Shown here: positions 23,270-31,975 of the stretch, in pieces
Layout: each line of letters begins with the position of its first letter
Numbering within the stretch: the first letter of the stretch is position 1
DNA from: Candidatus Kaelpia aquatica
GTDB lineage: Bacteria; Omnitrophota; Gorgyraeia; Kaelpiales; Kaelpiaceae
Assembly (NCBI GenBank): GCA_030765335.1
Contig: JAVCCU010000006.1
Span: 1-36,396, forward strand
Length of the DNA stretch: 36,396 nt
Direction: 5' to 3'
Position numbers and translations under genes: made by a program
Notes under the pieces: model-generated
Databases searched by the model: none
Seen by the model: only the letters and a program-made list of their open reading frames with translations
What the model was told of the DNA's origin: nothing

Positions 23270-24181
23270 TTAGGGCTTTATTGCAAAGTCGGTAAGTTTT
23301 TTAAATCCTTTTATTCTTTTATCTATGTCGATAGCTGATATCTTTCCAAGCTTGGACAGGCTAATATCTTCAACAGCAAATGTTGCCATTATGGTCCCAT
23401 AGATGGCTGCTCTTCTTAAGCTGGTTTGATCTATCCTTTTTGTTTTAGCTAAGTAGCCAATGAATCCTCCAGCAAATGTGTCTCCTGCGCCTGTCGGATC
23501 AAATACAGACTCCATAAGATATGCTGGGGCTGTAAAGGCATGGCTTTTTGTGAACAATAGGACTCCGTGCTCACCTTTTTTAATAACAACAACTTTGGGC
23601 CCAAAACTCAGTATCTCTTTAGCAGCTTTAACAAGATTCTTTTGATTGGTGAGTTCCTTTGACTCCGATTCGTTTATAAAAAAAATATCTACTCTCTTTA
23701 GAAGTTTGAGCAGCGCTCTCTTTTTATTTTCAATCCAGTAGTTCATAGTATCGCAGGCAATAAGTTTTGGATTTTTGACCTGACTTAAGGCTCTTAGCTG
23801 TATTTCAGGATCGATATTGGCTAGGAATAGATATTTGCTATTCTGATAGCTTCTGGGTATTTTAGGATTAAAATTAGCAAATACATTTAAATCAGTTACT
23901 ATAGTCTTTGGATTTGAAAAGTCCCAGCCATACTCACCTTCCCAGTGGAATGTTTTTCCGCTCTCTATACTCAATCCTTGAGTATCAATACTTTTATTTT
24001 TTAAAAACTCTATATGTTTTTTAGGGAAATCTTCTCCCACAACAGCAACAATATTAACAGCAGTAAAGTTTATTGCACTTACGGAGAAGTAGATAGCAGA
24101 ACCGCCAAGTATCTTATCAACTTTAGCGAATGGTGTTTTTATGGTATCTAATGCAACAGATCCAATTACTAATATGCTCAT
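23270..24181 (-). CDS. PfkB family carbohydrate/nucleoside kinase
   Basis: A 303-residue ribokinase-fold enzyme that phosphorylates a sugar or nucleoside with ATP. The N-terminal VIGSVALDTI and GGSAIYFSVSA are the first PfkB signature, and FDPTGAGDTFAGGFIGYLA in the C-terminal third is the second signature, with the catalytic Asp in GAGD. NESE in the middle part and VVIKKGEHGVLL fit the family. The substrate cannot be read; candidates include ribose, fructose or adenosine-type nucleosides. It stands alone on the minus strand with its own upstream region, and 230 bases separate it from the secreted protein genes downstream. Confidence 0.88.
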   Translation of the reverse strand: MSILVIGSVALDTIKTPFAKVDKILGGSAIYFSVSAINFTAVNIVAVVGEDFPKKHIEFLKNKSIDTQGLSIESGKTFHWEGEYGWDFSNPKTIVTDLNVFANFNPKIPRSYQNSKYLFLANIDPEIQLRALSQVKNPKLIACDTMNYWIENKKRALLKLLKRVDIFFINESESKELTNQKNLVKAAKEILSFGPKVVVIKKGEHGVLLFTKSHAFTAPAYLMESVFDPTGAGDTFAGGFIGYLAKTKRIDQTSLRRAAIYGTIMATFAVEDISLSKLGKISAIDIDKRIKGFKKLTDFAIKP

Positions 24182-24358
24182 GGTAATTTATTTTATCAAT
24201 AAAATTTTAAATAGAAAGTTTTAAATTATAATATTTAAGATAATTTTGTCTTCTAGCATTTTAATTGCAATTTCTTAAATCTGATTTTATAATTATAAAA
24301 CATTCATTTAAAGTAAAACATCATTAAAACATAAACATTATTAATTTAGGAGGAATAT

Positions 24359-25270
24359 ATGGATAGGCGTGTTTTGATTATCATCTTGCTGGTTGTTGTC
24401 GGGGGAGGATTTTTAATATGGGGGATAAACTCATCTAAAGAGGATTTAGAGCAAGTATATCAGGATCAGAGTACAACAGAGTTATCTCAGGATGATGTAG
24501 ATGTTTCTGTCAGTTCTGAGATAGAAGATATCTCTCAGTTCGATACTTTGATTGAAGAAGGAGCGGAAGGTACTTTTGAAGAAGGACTGTTATTTGCAGA
24601 GCAGCTTACAAAAAATAATAAGCTAATAGAAGCTAAAGAAGTATACAAAAGATTAGTCCGGAATTTCTCTAGCCATCCTGATCTAGGTGATTTAGAGCAG
24701 AAACTTTGGGACATAAACATGAAGGTAATGTTCTCTCCTATTCAAACCGATGATTCTGTAATATATGAGGTTAAGGAAGGAGATTCTCTGTATTTAATAG
24801 CAAAGAATTTTAATACAACGGTAGGTTTCTTAAAGAGAAGCAATGGTTTGAGCTCAGATTTAATCAGGATAGGGCAGAGGTTAAAAATTGTGACTTCAAT
24901 TTCTGCTATTATTGTAGATAAGTCTTTAAATATTTTGACTCTTAAAATGAATGATGAGATAGTCAAGGTCTATCCTTGCTCAACAGGTGAGTTTAATTCA
25001 ACCCCAACCGGTGATTTCAAGATCATAAATAAGCTCCCTAATCCTACTTGGTATAAAGCCGGGGCAATTGTTCCCCCAGATAGCGATGAGAATATACTTG
25101 GCAGTCGCTGGATGGGCTTTGAGCTCTCAGGCTATGGTATCCATGGTACAACTAAGCCTGGAAGCATAGGTCAGCAGGTAACAGCTGGCTGCATTAGGCT
25201 TTATAACGAAGATGTTGAAGAGCTTTACGATGTTACTCCTACAGGGACTAAAGTCACTATCATTGAATAA
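24359..25270 (+). CDS. LysM and L,D-transpeptidase (YkuD) protein
   Basis: A 303-residue envelope protein. Residues 4-22 form one transmembrane segment, followed by an acidic linker, a short helical-repeat-like region (LLFAEQLTKNNKLIEAKEVYKRL), a LysM domain at about 140-182 (YEVKEGDSLYLIAKNF) and a YkuD domain from about 187. The catalytic motif is GIHGTT followed by TAGCIRLYN, with Cys278 as nucleophile. L,D-transpeptidases make 3-3 crosslinks in peptidoglycan or attach proteins to it. A strong SD (TTTAGGAGG) marks the start. It is two bases from accA, so the two may be co-transcribed although their functions differ. Confidence 0.92.
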   Translation: MDRRVLIIILLVVVGGGFLIWGINSSKEDLEQVYQDQSTTELSQDDVDVSVSSEIEDISQFDTLIEEGAEGTFEEGLLFAEQLTKNNKLIEAKEVYKRLVRNFSSHPDLGDLEQKLWDINMKVMFSPIQTDDSVIYEVKEGDSLYLIAKNFNTTVGFLKRSNGLSSDLIRIGQRLKIVTSISAIIVDKSLNILTLKMNDEIVKVYPCSTGEFNSTPTGDFKIINKLPNPTWYKAGAIVPPDSDENILGSRWMGFELSGYGIHGTTKPGSIGQQVTAGCIRLYNEDVEELYDVTPTGTKVTIIE

Positions 25271-25272
25271 TT

Positions 25273-26232
25273 ATGGCTGAACTGGATTTTGAAAGACCAA
25301 TACTGGAGTTAGAGAGAAAGATCTCTGAGTTAAAGAGCTTCTCTCAAGATAAAAATATTAATCTCAGTGATGAGATTGGTGGTTTTCAAGAGAAATTAGA
25401 GAGCCTTAAGAGGGAGATTTATGGAGCTTTAACGCCTTGGCAGAAAGTTCAGGTATCACGTCATTCAGATCGCCCAACTTTATTGGACTATACCAGTATG
25501 ATTATGGATGACTTTATAGAGCTTCATGGCGATAGATGTTTTGGAGATGATAAAGCTTTAATTACAGGGCTTGCAAAGATAGACGGAAGGAGAGTTGCTA
25601 TTGTTGGGCACCAAAAGGGAAGAGATACAAAAGAAAATTTAGAGCGTAATTTCGGCTGTGCTCATCCTGAAGGATATAGAAAAGCTGCTAGAATATTTAG
25701 TTTGGCTGAGAGATTCTCTCTGCCGGTTATATCTTTAATAGATACCCCAGGTGCTTATCCCGGAGTTGGAGCTGAGGAGAGAGGCCAAGCTCACTCTATA
25801 GCTGAAAATATTAGAGATATGTTTCAGGTTAAGACCCCTATTATTGTTGTTATTATAGGAGAGGGAGGAAGCGGCGGAGCTTTAGGTATAGGTATAGGTG
25901 ATAGGGTTGCTATGTTTGAATATTCTTATTATTCTGTTATATCTCCAGAAGGATGTGCTGCGATATTATGGAGAGATAGAGCAATGGCAGAGCAGGCTTC
26001 GAAGGCGTTAAGGCTTAATGCGGAAGATCTATTAAGTTTTGGGATAATAGATGAGGCAATAGAAGAGCCTTTAGGCGGGGCGCATAGAGAGCCTGAGGTT
26101 GCTGCTAATAATCTTAAAGATTTTATTTTAAAATCCCTCGATGAATTAAAAGATATGTCTGTTGAAAAGTTAATAGAGAAACGCTATGAAAAATTTAGAA
26201 AGTTAGGGCCTATATCAGAGCCTTCTTCGTAA
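25273..26232 (+). CDS. accA: Acetyl-CoA carboxylase carboxyltransferase subunit alpha
   Basis: A 319-residue carboxyltransferase alpha subunit, normal length. It moves CO2 from carboxybiotin on BCCP to acetyl-CoA to make malonyl-CoA for fatty acid synthesis, in an alpha2beta2 complex with AccD. Seen motifs: FERPILELERKISEL at the N-terminus, LDYTSMIMDDFIELHGDR, IDTPGAYPGVGAEERGQ, GEGGSGGALGIGIGD and SPEGCAAILWRD. AccD is not in the window. It ends three bases before the stop of convergent lpxA, with no terminator between them. Confidence 0.97.
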   Translation: MAELDFERPILELERKISELKSFSQDKNINLSDEIGGFQEKLESLKREIYGALTPWQKVQVSRHSDRPTLLDYTSMIMDDFIELHGDRCFGDDKALITGLAKIDGRRVAIVGHQKGRDTKENLERNFGCAHPEGYRKAARIFSLAERFSLPVISLIDTPGAYPGVGAEERGQAHSIAENIRDMFQVKTPIIVVIIGEGGSGGALGIGIGDRVAMFEYSYYSVISPEGCAAILWRDRAMAEQASKALRLNAEDLLSFGIIDEAIEEPLGGAHREPEVAANNLKDFILKSLDELKDMSVEKLIEKRYEKFRKLGPISEPSS

Positions 26233-26235
26233 CTT

Positions 26236-27096
26236 CTACCTACACTTCTTTTTGAATAATTTATAAGCATCCGTTCTTTGTTTTATAAAAAGGGGATAAT
26301 CTAGGAATATTTTTTCTAGCAGATTGGATGTTTTACCTCCAGATATTCCTCGCTTTGAATTCTCTATAAATGTTACCATCTCTTTTGTTTTAGCTGTGTC
26401 TGTTTTTTTAAGTTCGTCTATGATTTTATTTAAAGGTAATTTTTTGCGGTATATTACTGTATAAGCTTTCTTGACCTCATTTATCTCCGCAGCACTAAAA
26501 CCAGCACGTTTTAAACCCACAGTATTTATTCCAAATATTTTAGAATTGCCTATCAACATCATAAATGGAGGTACATCTTTTGTTACACGCGATAGCCCTC
26601 CAATCATAGCTAAGTGCCCTATTCTTACAAATTGGTGTATGGCGGTATTTGCTGAGATTGTTACATTATCTTCTATCTCAACATGTCCTGCTAAAAGTGC
26701 GCCGTTACTTATTGTGATATTATTTTTTAAGCGGCAGTCGTGGGCGATATGAGAGAAACTCATTAGATAGTTATTGCTGCCTATCTCTGTTTGATTATCT
26801 TCTTCTGTTGAGGTATTGATGGTTACATATTCTCTGATTATATTATCATCACCGATTAAGAGATGTCCCAGTTGCTTTCTTAACCCTAACATCTGCGGTC
26901 TTTCACCTATAATGGATCCGGTATGGATAATATTATTTCTACCTATTTTGGTTGAGCCTTTTATATGGCAGAAGGGCAGTATCTGTGTACCTGCTCCTAT
27001 CTCTACATTCTCTTCTACTATAGAGTAGGGTCCTATCTCAACATTTTCGCCAATCTTGGCTCCTGAATCTACCAGTGCCGTTTTATCTATATTCAT
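26236..27096 (-). CDS. lpxA: Acyl-ACP--UDP-N-acetylglucosamine O-acyltransferase
   Basis: LpxA catalyses the first step of lipid A synthesis, the 3-O-acylation of UDP-GlcNAc. The N-terminal left-handed beta-helix has hexapeptide repeats (IGENVEIGPYSIVEENVEIG), followed by IIGERPQML, REYVTIN and SFSHIAHDC with the catalytic His at residue 119, the equivalent of E. coli His125. The C-terminal helices hold INTVGLKRAGFS. At 286 residues it is about 25 longer than E. coli LpxA, mainly at the C-terminus. It stands alone on the minus strand, away from lpxD/fabZ. Its presence argues for an outer membrane with lipid A. Confidence 0.9.
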   Translation of the reverse strand: MNIDKTALVDSGAKIGENVEIGPYSIVEENVEIGAGTQILPFCHIKGSTKIGRNNIIHTGSIIGERPQMLGLRKQLGHLLIGDDNIIREYVTINTSTEEDNQTEIGSNNYLMSFSHIAHDCRLKNNITISNGALLAGHVEIEDNVTISANTAIHQFVRIGHLAMIGGLSRVTKDVPPFMMLIGNSKIFGINTVGLKRAGFSAAEINEVKKAYTVIYRKKLPLNKIIDELKKTDTAKTKEMVTFIENSKRGISGGKTSNLLEKIFLDYPLFIKQRTDAYKLFKKKCR

Positions 27097-27175
27097 TGTT
27101 TAATTATAACACAAAACAATTGAAGAAATAAAACCCTTGAGTTATTCTTTAGCTATAATTATCTAGGAGGTAAAA

Positions 27176-28675
27176 ATGGATAAGATACATATATTTGATA
27201 CGACTTTAAGAGATGGAGAGCAGTCTCCGGGTGCGTCTTTAAATATAAAAGAGAAGATTGAGATTGCAAAGCAGCTTGAACGCCTCAATGTCGATGTAAT
27301 AGAAGCAGGTTTTCCAATTGCTTCTCCTGGAGATTTTGAAGCGGTAAGTTTAATAGCTAAAAAAGTAAAGCAGCCTACTATCTGTGCTTTAGCCAGATCC
27401 CTAAAGAAAGATATAGATGCTGCAGCCGGAGCTTTAAAGGGAGCCAAGAAGAAGCGGATACATGTCTTCTTAGCCACTTCAAAGATACATATGGAGTACA
27501 AGCTAAAGAAAGCAGAAGATGAGATTCTAAAGCAGGCGGTTAAGGCTGTTAAATATGCCAGGAAGTTCAGCGATGATGTTGAGTTTTCACCTGAGGACGC
27601 ATCTCGTACAGAGAGAGAGTTCCTTTTTAAAATAATAGCCGAGGTCATAAATGCCGGAGCTGGCGTTATAAATATTCCCGATACTGTTGGCTATACAGTT
27701 CCGGAGGAGTTCTCTGATCTTATAACTCAGATAAAGATCAATGTGCCTAATATAGACGATGCAATTATAAGCGTTCATTGCCATGATGACCTGGGATTAT
27801 CCTGCGCTAATTCACTCTCTGCTGTTAAAGCAGGGGCTAGACAGGTTGAGTGCACTATTAACGGTATTGGTGAGCGTGCCGGCAGTGCTCCTCTTGAAGA
27901 GATAGTTATGGCCATAAAGACAAGAGCGGATTTTTATAAATTTAAAACTTCTGTTAAGACAAAAGAGCTTTATAAGAGCAGCAGGCTTGTAAGCCTCCTG
28001 ATGGGAATACCTCTGCCTCCTAATAAGGCAGTTATAGGTGATAATGCTTTCAGTCATGAGTCTGGCATCCACCAGGATGGGGTATTAAAAATGCCCGGGA
28101 CCTATGAGATTATGAATCCAAGCGATGTTGGATTCAAAGAGAGCAAGCTTGTCTTAGGTAAGCATTCCGGCCGCCATGCGTTCGGTAGAAAATTAGAAGA
28201 GTTGGGTGTTGAGCTTGGAAAGAGAGAGTTTCAGAGAGCATATGAAGAGTTTATAGCGCTTGCAGATAAGAAGAAAGAGGTCTTTGATGATGATATTGTT
28301 GCTTTAGTTGAAGATGAGATGAAAGAGGTACCCAAGGTATGGGAGCTTGTATACTTCCATACTGTGACAGGTTCCTCCACTATTCCTACTGCAACAGTAA
28401 AGTTAAAAAAGGATAAAAAAATCTATGAAGATGCTGCATGCGGAGATGGTCCTATAGATGCCTGCTATAATACGATAGATAGAATTATAGGTATTGAACC
28501 GAAGTTGTTGAACTATAATCTTCGCGCTGTTACCTCAGGGCGTGATGCTCTGGGTGAGGTTACAGTGAGATTGAAACATAATAATAAAGAGATTGTAGGA
28601 CGGGGAACTTCAACAGATATAGTGGAAGCTTCTACAAAAGCATATCTTAATGCTGTAAATAAAATAGTCTCTTAA
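27176..28675 (+). CDS. leuA: 2-isopropylmalate synthase
   Basis: A 499-residue enzyme of leucine synthesis that condenses acetyl-CoA with 2-ketoisovalerate. The catalytic barrel begins IFDTTLRDGEQSPGASL and has FSPEDASRTER and VHCHDDLGLSCANS (metal-binding His), then INGIGERAGSAPLEEIVMA. The linker has HESGIHQDGVLK and LGKHSGRHAFGRKL, and the C-terminal regulatory domain, which binds leucine for feedback inhibition, is complete. A TATAAT box ends about 16 bases before the ATG, and a strong SD (AGGAGG) follows. Its stop shares one base with the aroE start (TAATG). It could be confused with homocitrate or citramalate synthase, but length and motifs favour LeuA. Confidence 0.93.
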   Translation: MDKIHIFDTTLRDGEQSPGASLNIKEKIEIAKQLERLNVDVIEAGFPIASPGDFEAVSLIAKKVKQPTICALARSLKKDIDAAAGALKGAKKKRIHVFLATSKIHMEYKLKKAEDEILKQAVKAVKYARKFSDDVEFSPEDASRTEREFLFKIIAEVINAGAGVINIPDTVGYTVPEEFSDLITQIKINVPNIDDAIISVHCHDDLGLSCANSLSAVKAGARQVECTINGIGERAGSAPLEEIVMAIKTRADFYKFKTSVKTKELYKSSRLVSLLMGIPLPPNKAVIGDNAFSHESGIHQDGVLKMPGTYEIMNPSDVGFKESKLVLGKHSGRHAFGRKLEELGVELGKREFQRAYEEFIALADKKKEVFDDDIVALVEDEMKEVPKVWELVYFHTVTGSSTIPTATVKLKKDKKIYEDAACGDGPIDACYNTIDRIIGIEPKLLNYNLRAVTSGRDALGEVTVRLKHNNKEIVGRGTSTDIVEASTKAYLNAVNKIVS

Positions 28676-29550
28676 TGTCTCTCAATAGAGAAATCTACGG
28701 TTTAGTCGGATATCCTGTTAAACATAGCCTCTCACCTCTTATGCATAATGCGGCTTTTGAGTATTTAGGCATAGATGCAGAATATAGGATTTTTGAAGTA
28801 GGACCAGATGACTTAGAAGATTTTTTAATCAATCGCAGGGATATCTTAGGTTTTAATATTACAGTTCCATATAAGGTTAAAGCAAAAGAGATCTTAGGCA
28901 GAGAGCTTTCTGCAGCAGGATATTTGAGTGAAGGCGAGATTGCGGTCTCTATGACATCTGCTGTTAATACAGTCAAGAGAGAGCCTGATTTGAAACTTTA
29001 TAATACAGATGTGCTAGGATTTTCAAAGTCGCTGGTAGATGACCTAGGTTTTGATAAAAAAGAGAAAAAAGCTTTAGTGATAGGTTCTGGAGGTGCTGGC
29101 AGAGCTGTAGTCGCGGGATTATCTGAAGAGAATAATAGTGTTAGTAAGATCTATATTTTTGAGATAGATAGAGATACTATCTCTAATGTCAGTGAGCATC
29201 TCTCCGGTATAGATAGGCTTAAAGATAAGTTTGAGTTTATAAGAGAGTCTGATATTGCAGCTGTTATCAAAGAGTGTGATCTCTTGGTTAATGCTACAGC
29301 AGTTGGAATGAGGGATGGCGATGGTGCAGTGATAGACCTAAGCTTGCTTCACGGTAATCTAAGCGTCTACGACGTTATATATAATAGAGAGACTGCCTTG
29401 ATTAAGGAGGCATTATCTTTAGACCTTTTTGCTTCAGACGGTTTAGGCATGCTTCTCTATCAAGGTGCAGCTGCGTTTGAAATATTCACAGGAGAAGATG
29501 CGCCAATTGAAGTTATGAGAGATGCGCTTTTAAAAGGAGTTAATAGATGA
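28675..29550 (+). CDS. aroE: Shikimate dehydrogenase
   Basis: A 291-residue NADP-dependent enzyme that reduces 3-dehydroshikimate to shikimate. The substrate half has YGLVGYPVKHSLSPLMHN and NITVPYK with the catalytic Lys67, and NTDVLGF holds the catalytic Asp. The Rossmann motif GSGGAGRAVVAG follows, and GMLLYQGAAAFEIFTG closes the fold. The start shares one base with the leuA stop, and the stop overlaps pilD by four bases, so leuA-aroE-pilD read as one coupled unit. Length is normal. Confidence 0.95.
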   Translation: MSLNREIYGLVGYPVKHSLSPLMHNAAFEYLGIDAEYRIFEVGPDDLEDFLINRRDILGFNITVPYKVKAKEILGRELSAAGYLSEGEIAVSMTSAVNTVKREPDLKLYNTDVLGFSKSLVDDLGFDKKEKKALVIGSGGAGRAVVAGLSEENNSVSKIYIFEIDRDTISNVSEHLSGIDRLKDKFEFIRESDIAAVIKECDLLVNATAVGMRDGDGAVIDLSLLHGNLSVYDVIYNRETALIKEALSLDLFASDGLGMLLYQGAAAFEIFTGEDAPIEVMRDALLKGVNR

Positions 29551-30311
29551 CGCTGCTCATTTTTTTCTTAGGAGCATCTTTGGGGAGTTTTCTAAATGTA
29601 TGTATATTGAGGCTGCCGCGGGAAGAGTCGGTTGTACAGCCGCCGTCGCATTGTCCTAAATGTAAGCATAAGATAAGATGGTTCGATAATATACCTATCT
29701 TTAGCTTCTTGGTTTTAAGAGCTAAATGCAGATATTGCAGAGTTAAGATTTCAATGCAATATCCTGTCGTTGAATTAATAAGTGGGTTGGTTATGCTGTA
29801 TTTTTATAGCGTCTATGGTATTAGCATCACTGCTTTTATCTTTTCTTTCTTTCTATATGGTCTAATAGTTGCGACTTTCAGTGATTTTCAGACCCGCTTA
29901 ATTCCAGATGAGGTAAGTTTGGGGCTTTTGCCGATCGGCCTCATGTTCTCGTTCTTTAATCCTGTTTTGGATAGCGTCTATAGCAGCAATCCTTTAGTAG
30001 CAAGTTTTCTAGGGGCTGTTGTTGGTTCTCTAATGATCTATCTAACTGGTGTCTTAGGTAAGATAGCCTTTAAAAAGGAGGCGATGGGATTTGGGGATGT
30101 TAAGTTTATGGCTATGATAGGTGCTTTCTTAGGCTGGAAGCTGATAATACTAAATTATTTTATTGCTCCTTTTTTTGCTCTTGGCTACGGCCTTTACAGA
30201 AAGATTAAATATAAAGATAATTACCTGCCTTATGGGCCGTTTCTTGCAATTGCGGCTATTTTTGTCTTTATTTTTTATGATAAACTGCTTGAGATTTTCT
30301 TTTATCTTTGA
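29547..30311 (+). CDS. pilD: Type IV prepilin peptidase / leader peptidase
   Basis: A 254-residue polytopic membrane aspartic protease that cleaves and N-methylates type IV pilin-like leader peptides. The N-terminal cytoplasmic domain has GASLGSFLNVCILRLPRE and the zinc cysteines Cys36-Cys39 (CPKC) and Cys61-Cys64 (CRYC). The catalytic Asp residues lie in DFQTRLIPDEV and in MGFGDVKFMAMIG. Seven or eight hydrophobic segments follow the usual pattern. It overlaps aroE by four bases. No pilin or pilus motor gene is near, so its substrates lie elsewhere; the sigma-54-driven secreted proteins here have ordinary signal peptides and are not obvious substrates. Confidence 0.93.
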   Translation: MTLLIFFLGASLGSFLNVCILRLPREESVVQPPSHCPKCKHKIRWFDNIPIFSFLVLRAKCRYCRVKISMQYPVVELISGLVMLYFYSVYGISITAFIFSFFLYGLIVATFSDFQTRLIPDEVSLGLLPIGLMFSFFNPVLDSVYSSNPLVASFLGAVVGSLMIYLTGVLGKIAFKKEAMGFGDVKFMAMIGAFLGWKLIILNYFIAPFFALGYGLYRKIKYKDNYLPYGPFLAIAAIFVFIFYDKLLEIFFYL

Positions 30312-30343
30312 TAATACTAGATTCATAATAAGGAGGTATAGAG

Positions 30344-31465
30344 ATGCTAAGATTCTTAACCGCAGGCGAGTCTCACGGGAAGGCTCTCTCAGTTATCGTA
30401 GATGGTTTTCCTGCAGGAGTTAAGATTGATAGAGCCAGAATAGATTCTGAACTTTCAAGGCGTCAGGTTGGTTATGGCCGCGGCGGAAGGATGAAGATAG
30501 AGAAAGATAGGGTTGAGATTATAAGCGGAATTAGTAAGGGTCTGACATTCGGGGCTCCAATCGCAATTTTAATTAAAAATAAGGATTTCTCAATTGATAG
30601 AATGCCTGCAATAGGCTCTCCTCGTCCGGGCCATGCGGATTTAGCAGGGGGTATGAAGTACGGATTAAAAGATTTTAGACTCATTCTTGAAAGAGCATCA
30701 GCTAGAGAGACTGCTGCAAGGGTTGCGGTCGGGGCGCTAGCCAAGCAGTTTTTAGATAGTTTTAATATCTCTATCTTCAGTCATGTTATTCAAATAGGAG
30801 ACGTAAGGGTAACAAAAATAACAAATACAAATAGTATTCAAAGGTTGGCTGAGAGGTCAAAATTACGCTGTGTCGATGCTAAGGCAGAGCTAGAGATGGT
30901 CAAGTTAATAGATAAGGCTAGGGCAGAACAAGATTCACTGGGAGGGGTCTTTGAAGTTATAGCTTCTAATGTTCCTGCAGGGCTTGGAAGCTATGTGCAG
31001 TGGGATTTAAGACTTGATTCAGAGATTGGGTCTAGCGTCCTATCTATTCCGGCAGTTAAGGCGGTTGAAGTAGGAGATGGAGTTAAGAATACATCTCTCT
31101 TTGGCTCAGAGGTTCAGGATGAGATAGGTTTTAGTAAGAGTAAGGGTTTTAAGAGAGCTACAAACAGAGCGGGTGGTTTAGAGGGAGGCATTACAAACGG
31201 TGAGCCCCTAGTAGTCAGAGGGTACATGAAGCCTATCGCTACTCTATCTAAACCATTAAGGTCAGTAAATGTAAGAACAAAAAAAGAGGCCCAAGCTTTT
31301 AAAGAACGTGCTGATATTTGTGCTGTTCCTGCTGCAGGAGTTGTAGCTGAGAGCATGATTAGCTTTATAGTTATGAAGAGTTTTCTGGATAAGTTCTCCT
31401 CTGATAACCTATTTGATATAATATCTAATTTCAAAAGCTACCAAAAACGCCTTAAGGATTTCTGA
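30344..31465 (+). CDS. aroC: Chorismate synthase
   Basis: A 373-residue FMN-dependent enzyme that converts EPSP to chorismate. Signature parts: TAGESHGKALSVIVDGFPAG at the N-terminus, RRQVGYGRGGRMKIE, RPGHADLAGGMKYG, ERASARETAARVAVG, and NRAGGLEGGITNGEPLVVR in the C-terminal half. A strong SD (AAGGAGG) marks the start. The stop TGA shares its last base with the ATG of aroK (TGATG), so the two are coupled. Length is normal. Confidence 0.97.
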   Translation: MLRFLTAGESHGKALSVIVDGFPAGVKIDRARIDSELSRRQVGYGRGGRMKIEKDRVEIISGISKGLTFGAPIAILIKNKDFSIDRMPAIGSPRPGHADLAGGMKYGLKDFRLILERASARETAARVAVGALAKQFLDSFNISIFSHVIQIGDVRVTKITNTNSIQRLAERSKLRCVDAKAELEMVKLIDKARAEQDSLGGVFEVIASNVPAGLGSYVQWDLRLDSEIGSSVLSIPAVKAVEVGDGVKNTSLFGSEVQDEIGFSKSKGFKRATNRAGGLEGGITNGEPLVVRGYMKPIATLSKPLRSVNVRTKKEAQAFKERADICAVPAAGVVAESMISFIVMKSFLDKFSSDNLFDIISNFKSYQKRLKDF

Positions 31466-31974
31466 TGAACCTTGTTTTAGTCGGATTTATGGGTACAGGT
31501 AAGACAGAAGTATCTAAAGAGTTTGCTAGAAGATTTGGCATGCGTTATCTCTCAATAGATGAGATGATAGAAGAGAGAGAAGGAATGAGCATAAATGACA
31601 TCTTCAAAGAGAAGGGCGAAGATCATTTTAGAGCAATAGAGAGAGATATAGTCAAAGAGGCCGCTAGTATAGACGGTTTGGTGATTGATGCCGGAGGCGG
31701 AGTTGTCTTAGATGATGAAAACATGAAGAACCTAAAGAGCAGTGGAGCAGTAGTCTGCCTAAAGGCAAGGCCTGAAGTAATACTCGATAGGATGCAGAAT
31801 AAGACCGATAGACCTCTTTTAAACGTTAGAGATAAGCTCACTAAGATAAATGAGATCTTAACCAGCAGAAAGATTTATTATGATAAGATTGAAGAGTCTA
31901 TTGATACATCAGATTTAACAATTGATGAGATTATAGAGCAAGTAAGAAGTATATTTAAATCTTCTTTATACTAA
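31465..31974 (+). CDS. aroK: Shikimate kinase
   Basis: A 169-residue P-loop kinase that phosphorylates shikimate at the 3-hydroxyl. The Walker A motif GFMGTGKT is at residues 7-14, LSIDEMIEEREGMSINDIF follows, and the shikimate-binding DAGGGVVL and the lid RPLLNV are present. It overlaps aroC by one base. The next gene (glycoside hydrolase) starts two bases after its stop, so the aro genes and a secreted enzyme are probably on one transcript. Confidence 0.95.
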   Translation: MNLVLVGFMGTGKTEVSKEFARRFGMRYLSIDEMIEEREGMSINDIFKEKGEDHFRAIERDIVKEAASIDGLVIDAGGGVVLDDENMKNLKSSGAVVCLKARPEVILDRMQNKTDRPLLNVRDKLTKINEILTSRKIYYDKIEESIDTSDLTIDEIIEQVRSIFKSSLY

Positions 31975-31975
31975 A

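Noticed and set aside
27163-27648. Minus-strand open frame of 161 codons opposite leuA
   Set aside because: leuA on the plus strand is a complete, conserved enzyme; the opposite frame is a Ser/Phe-rich shadow.
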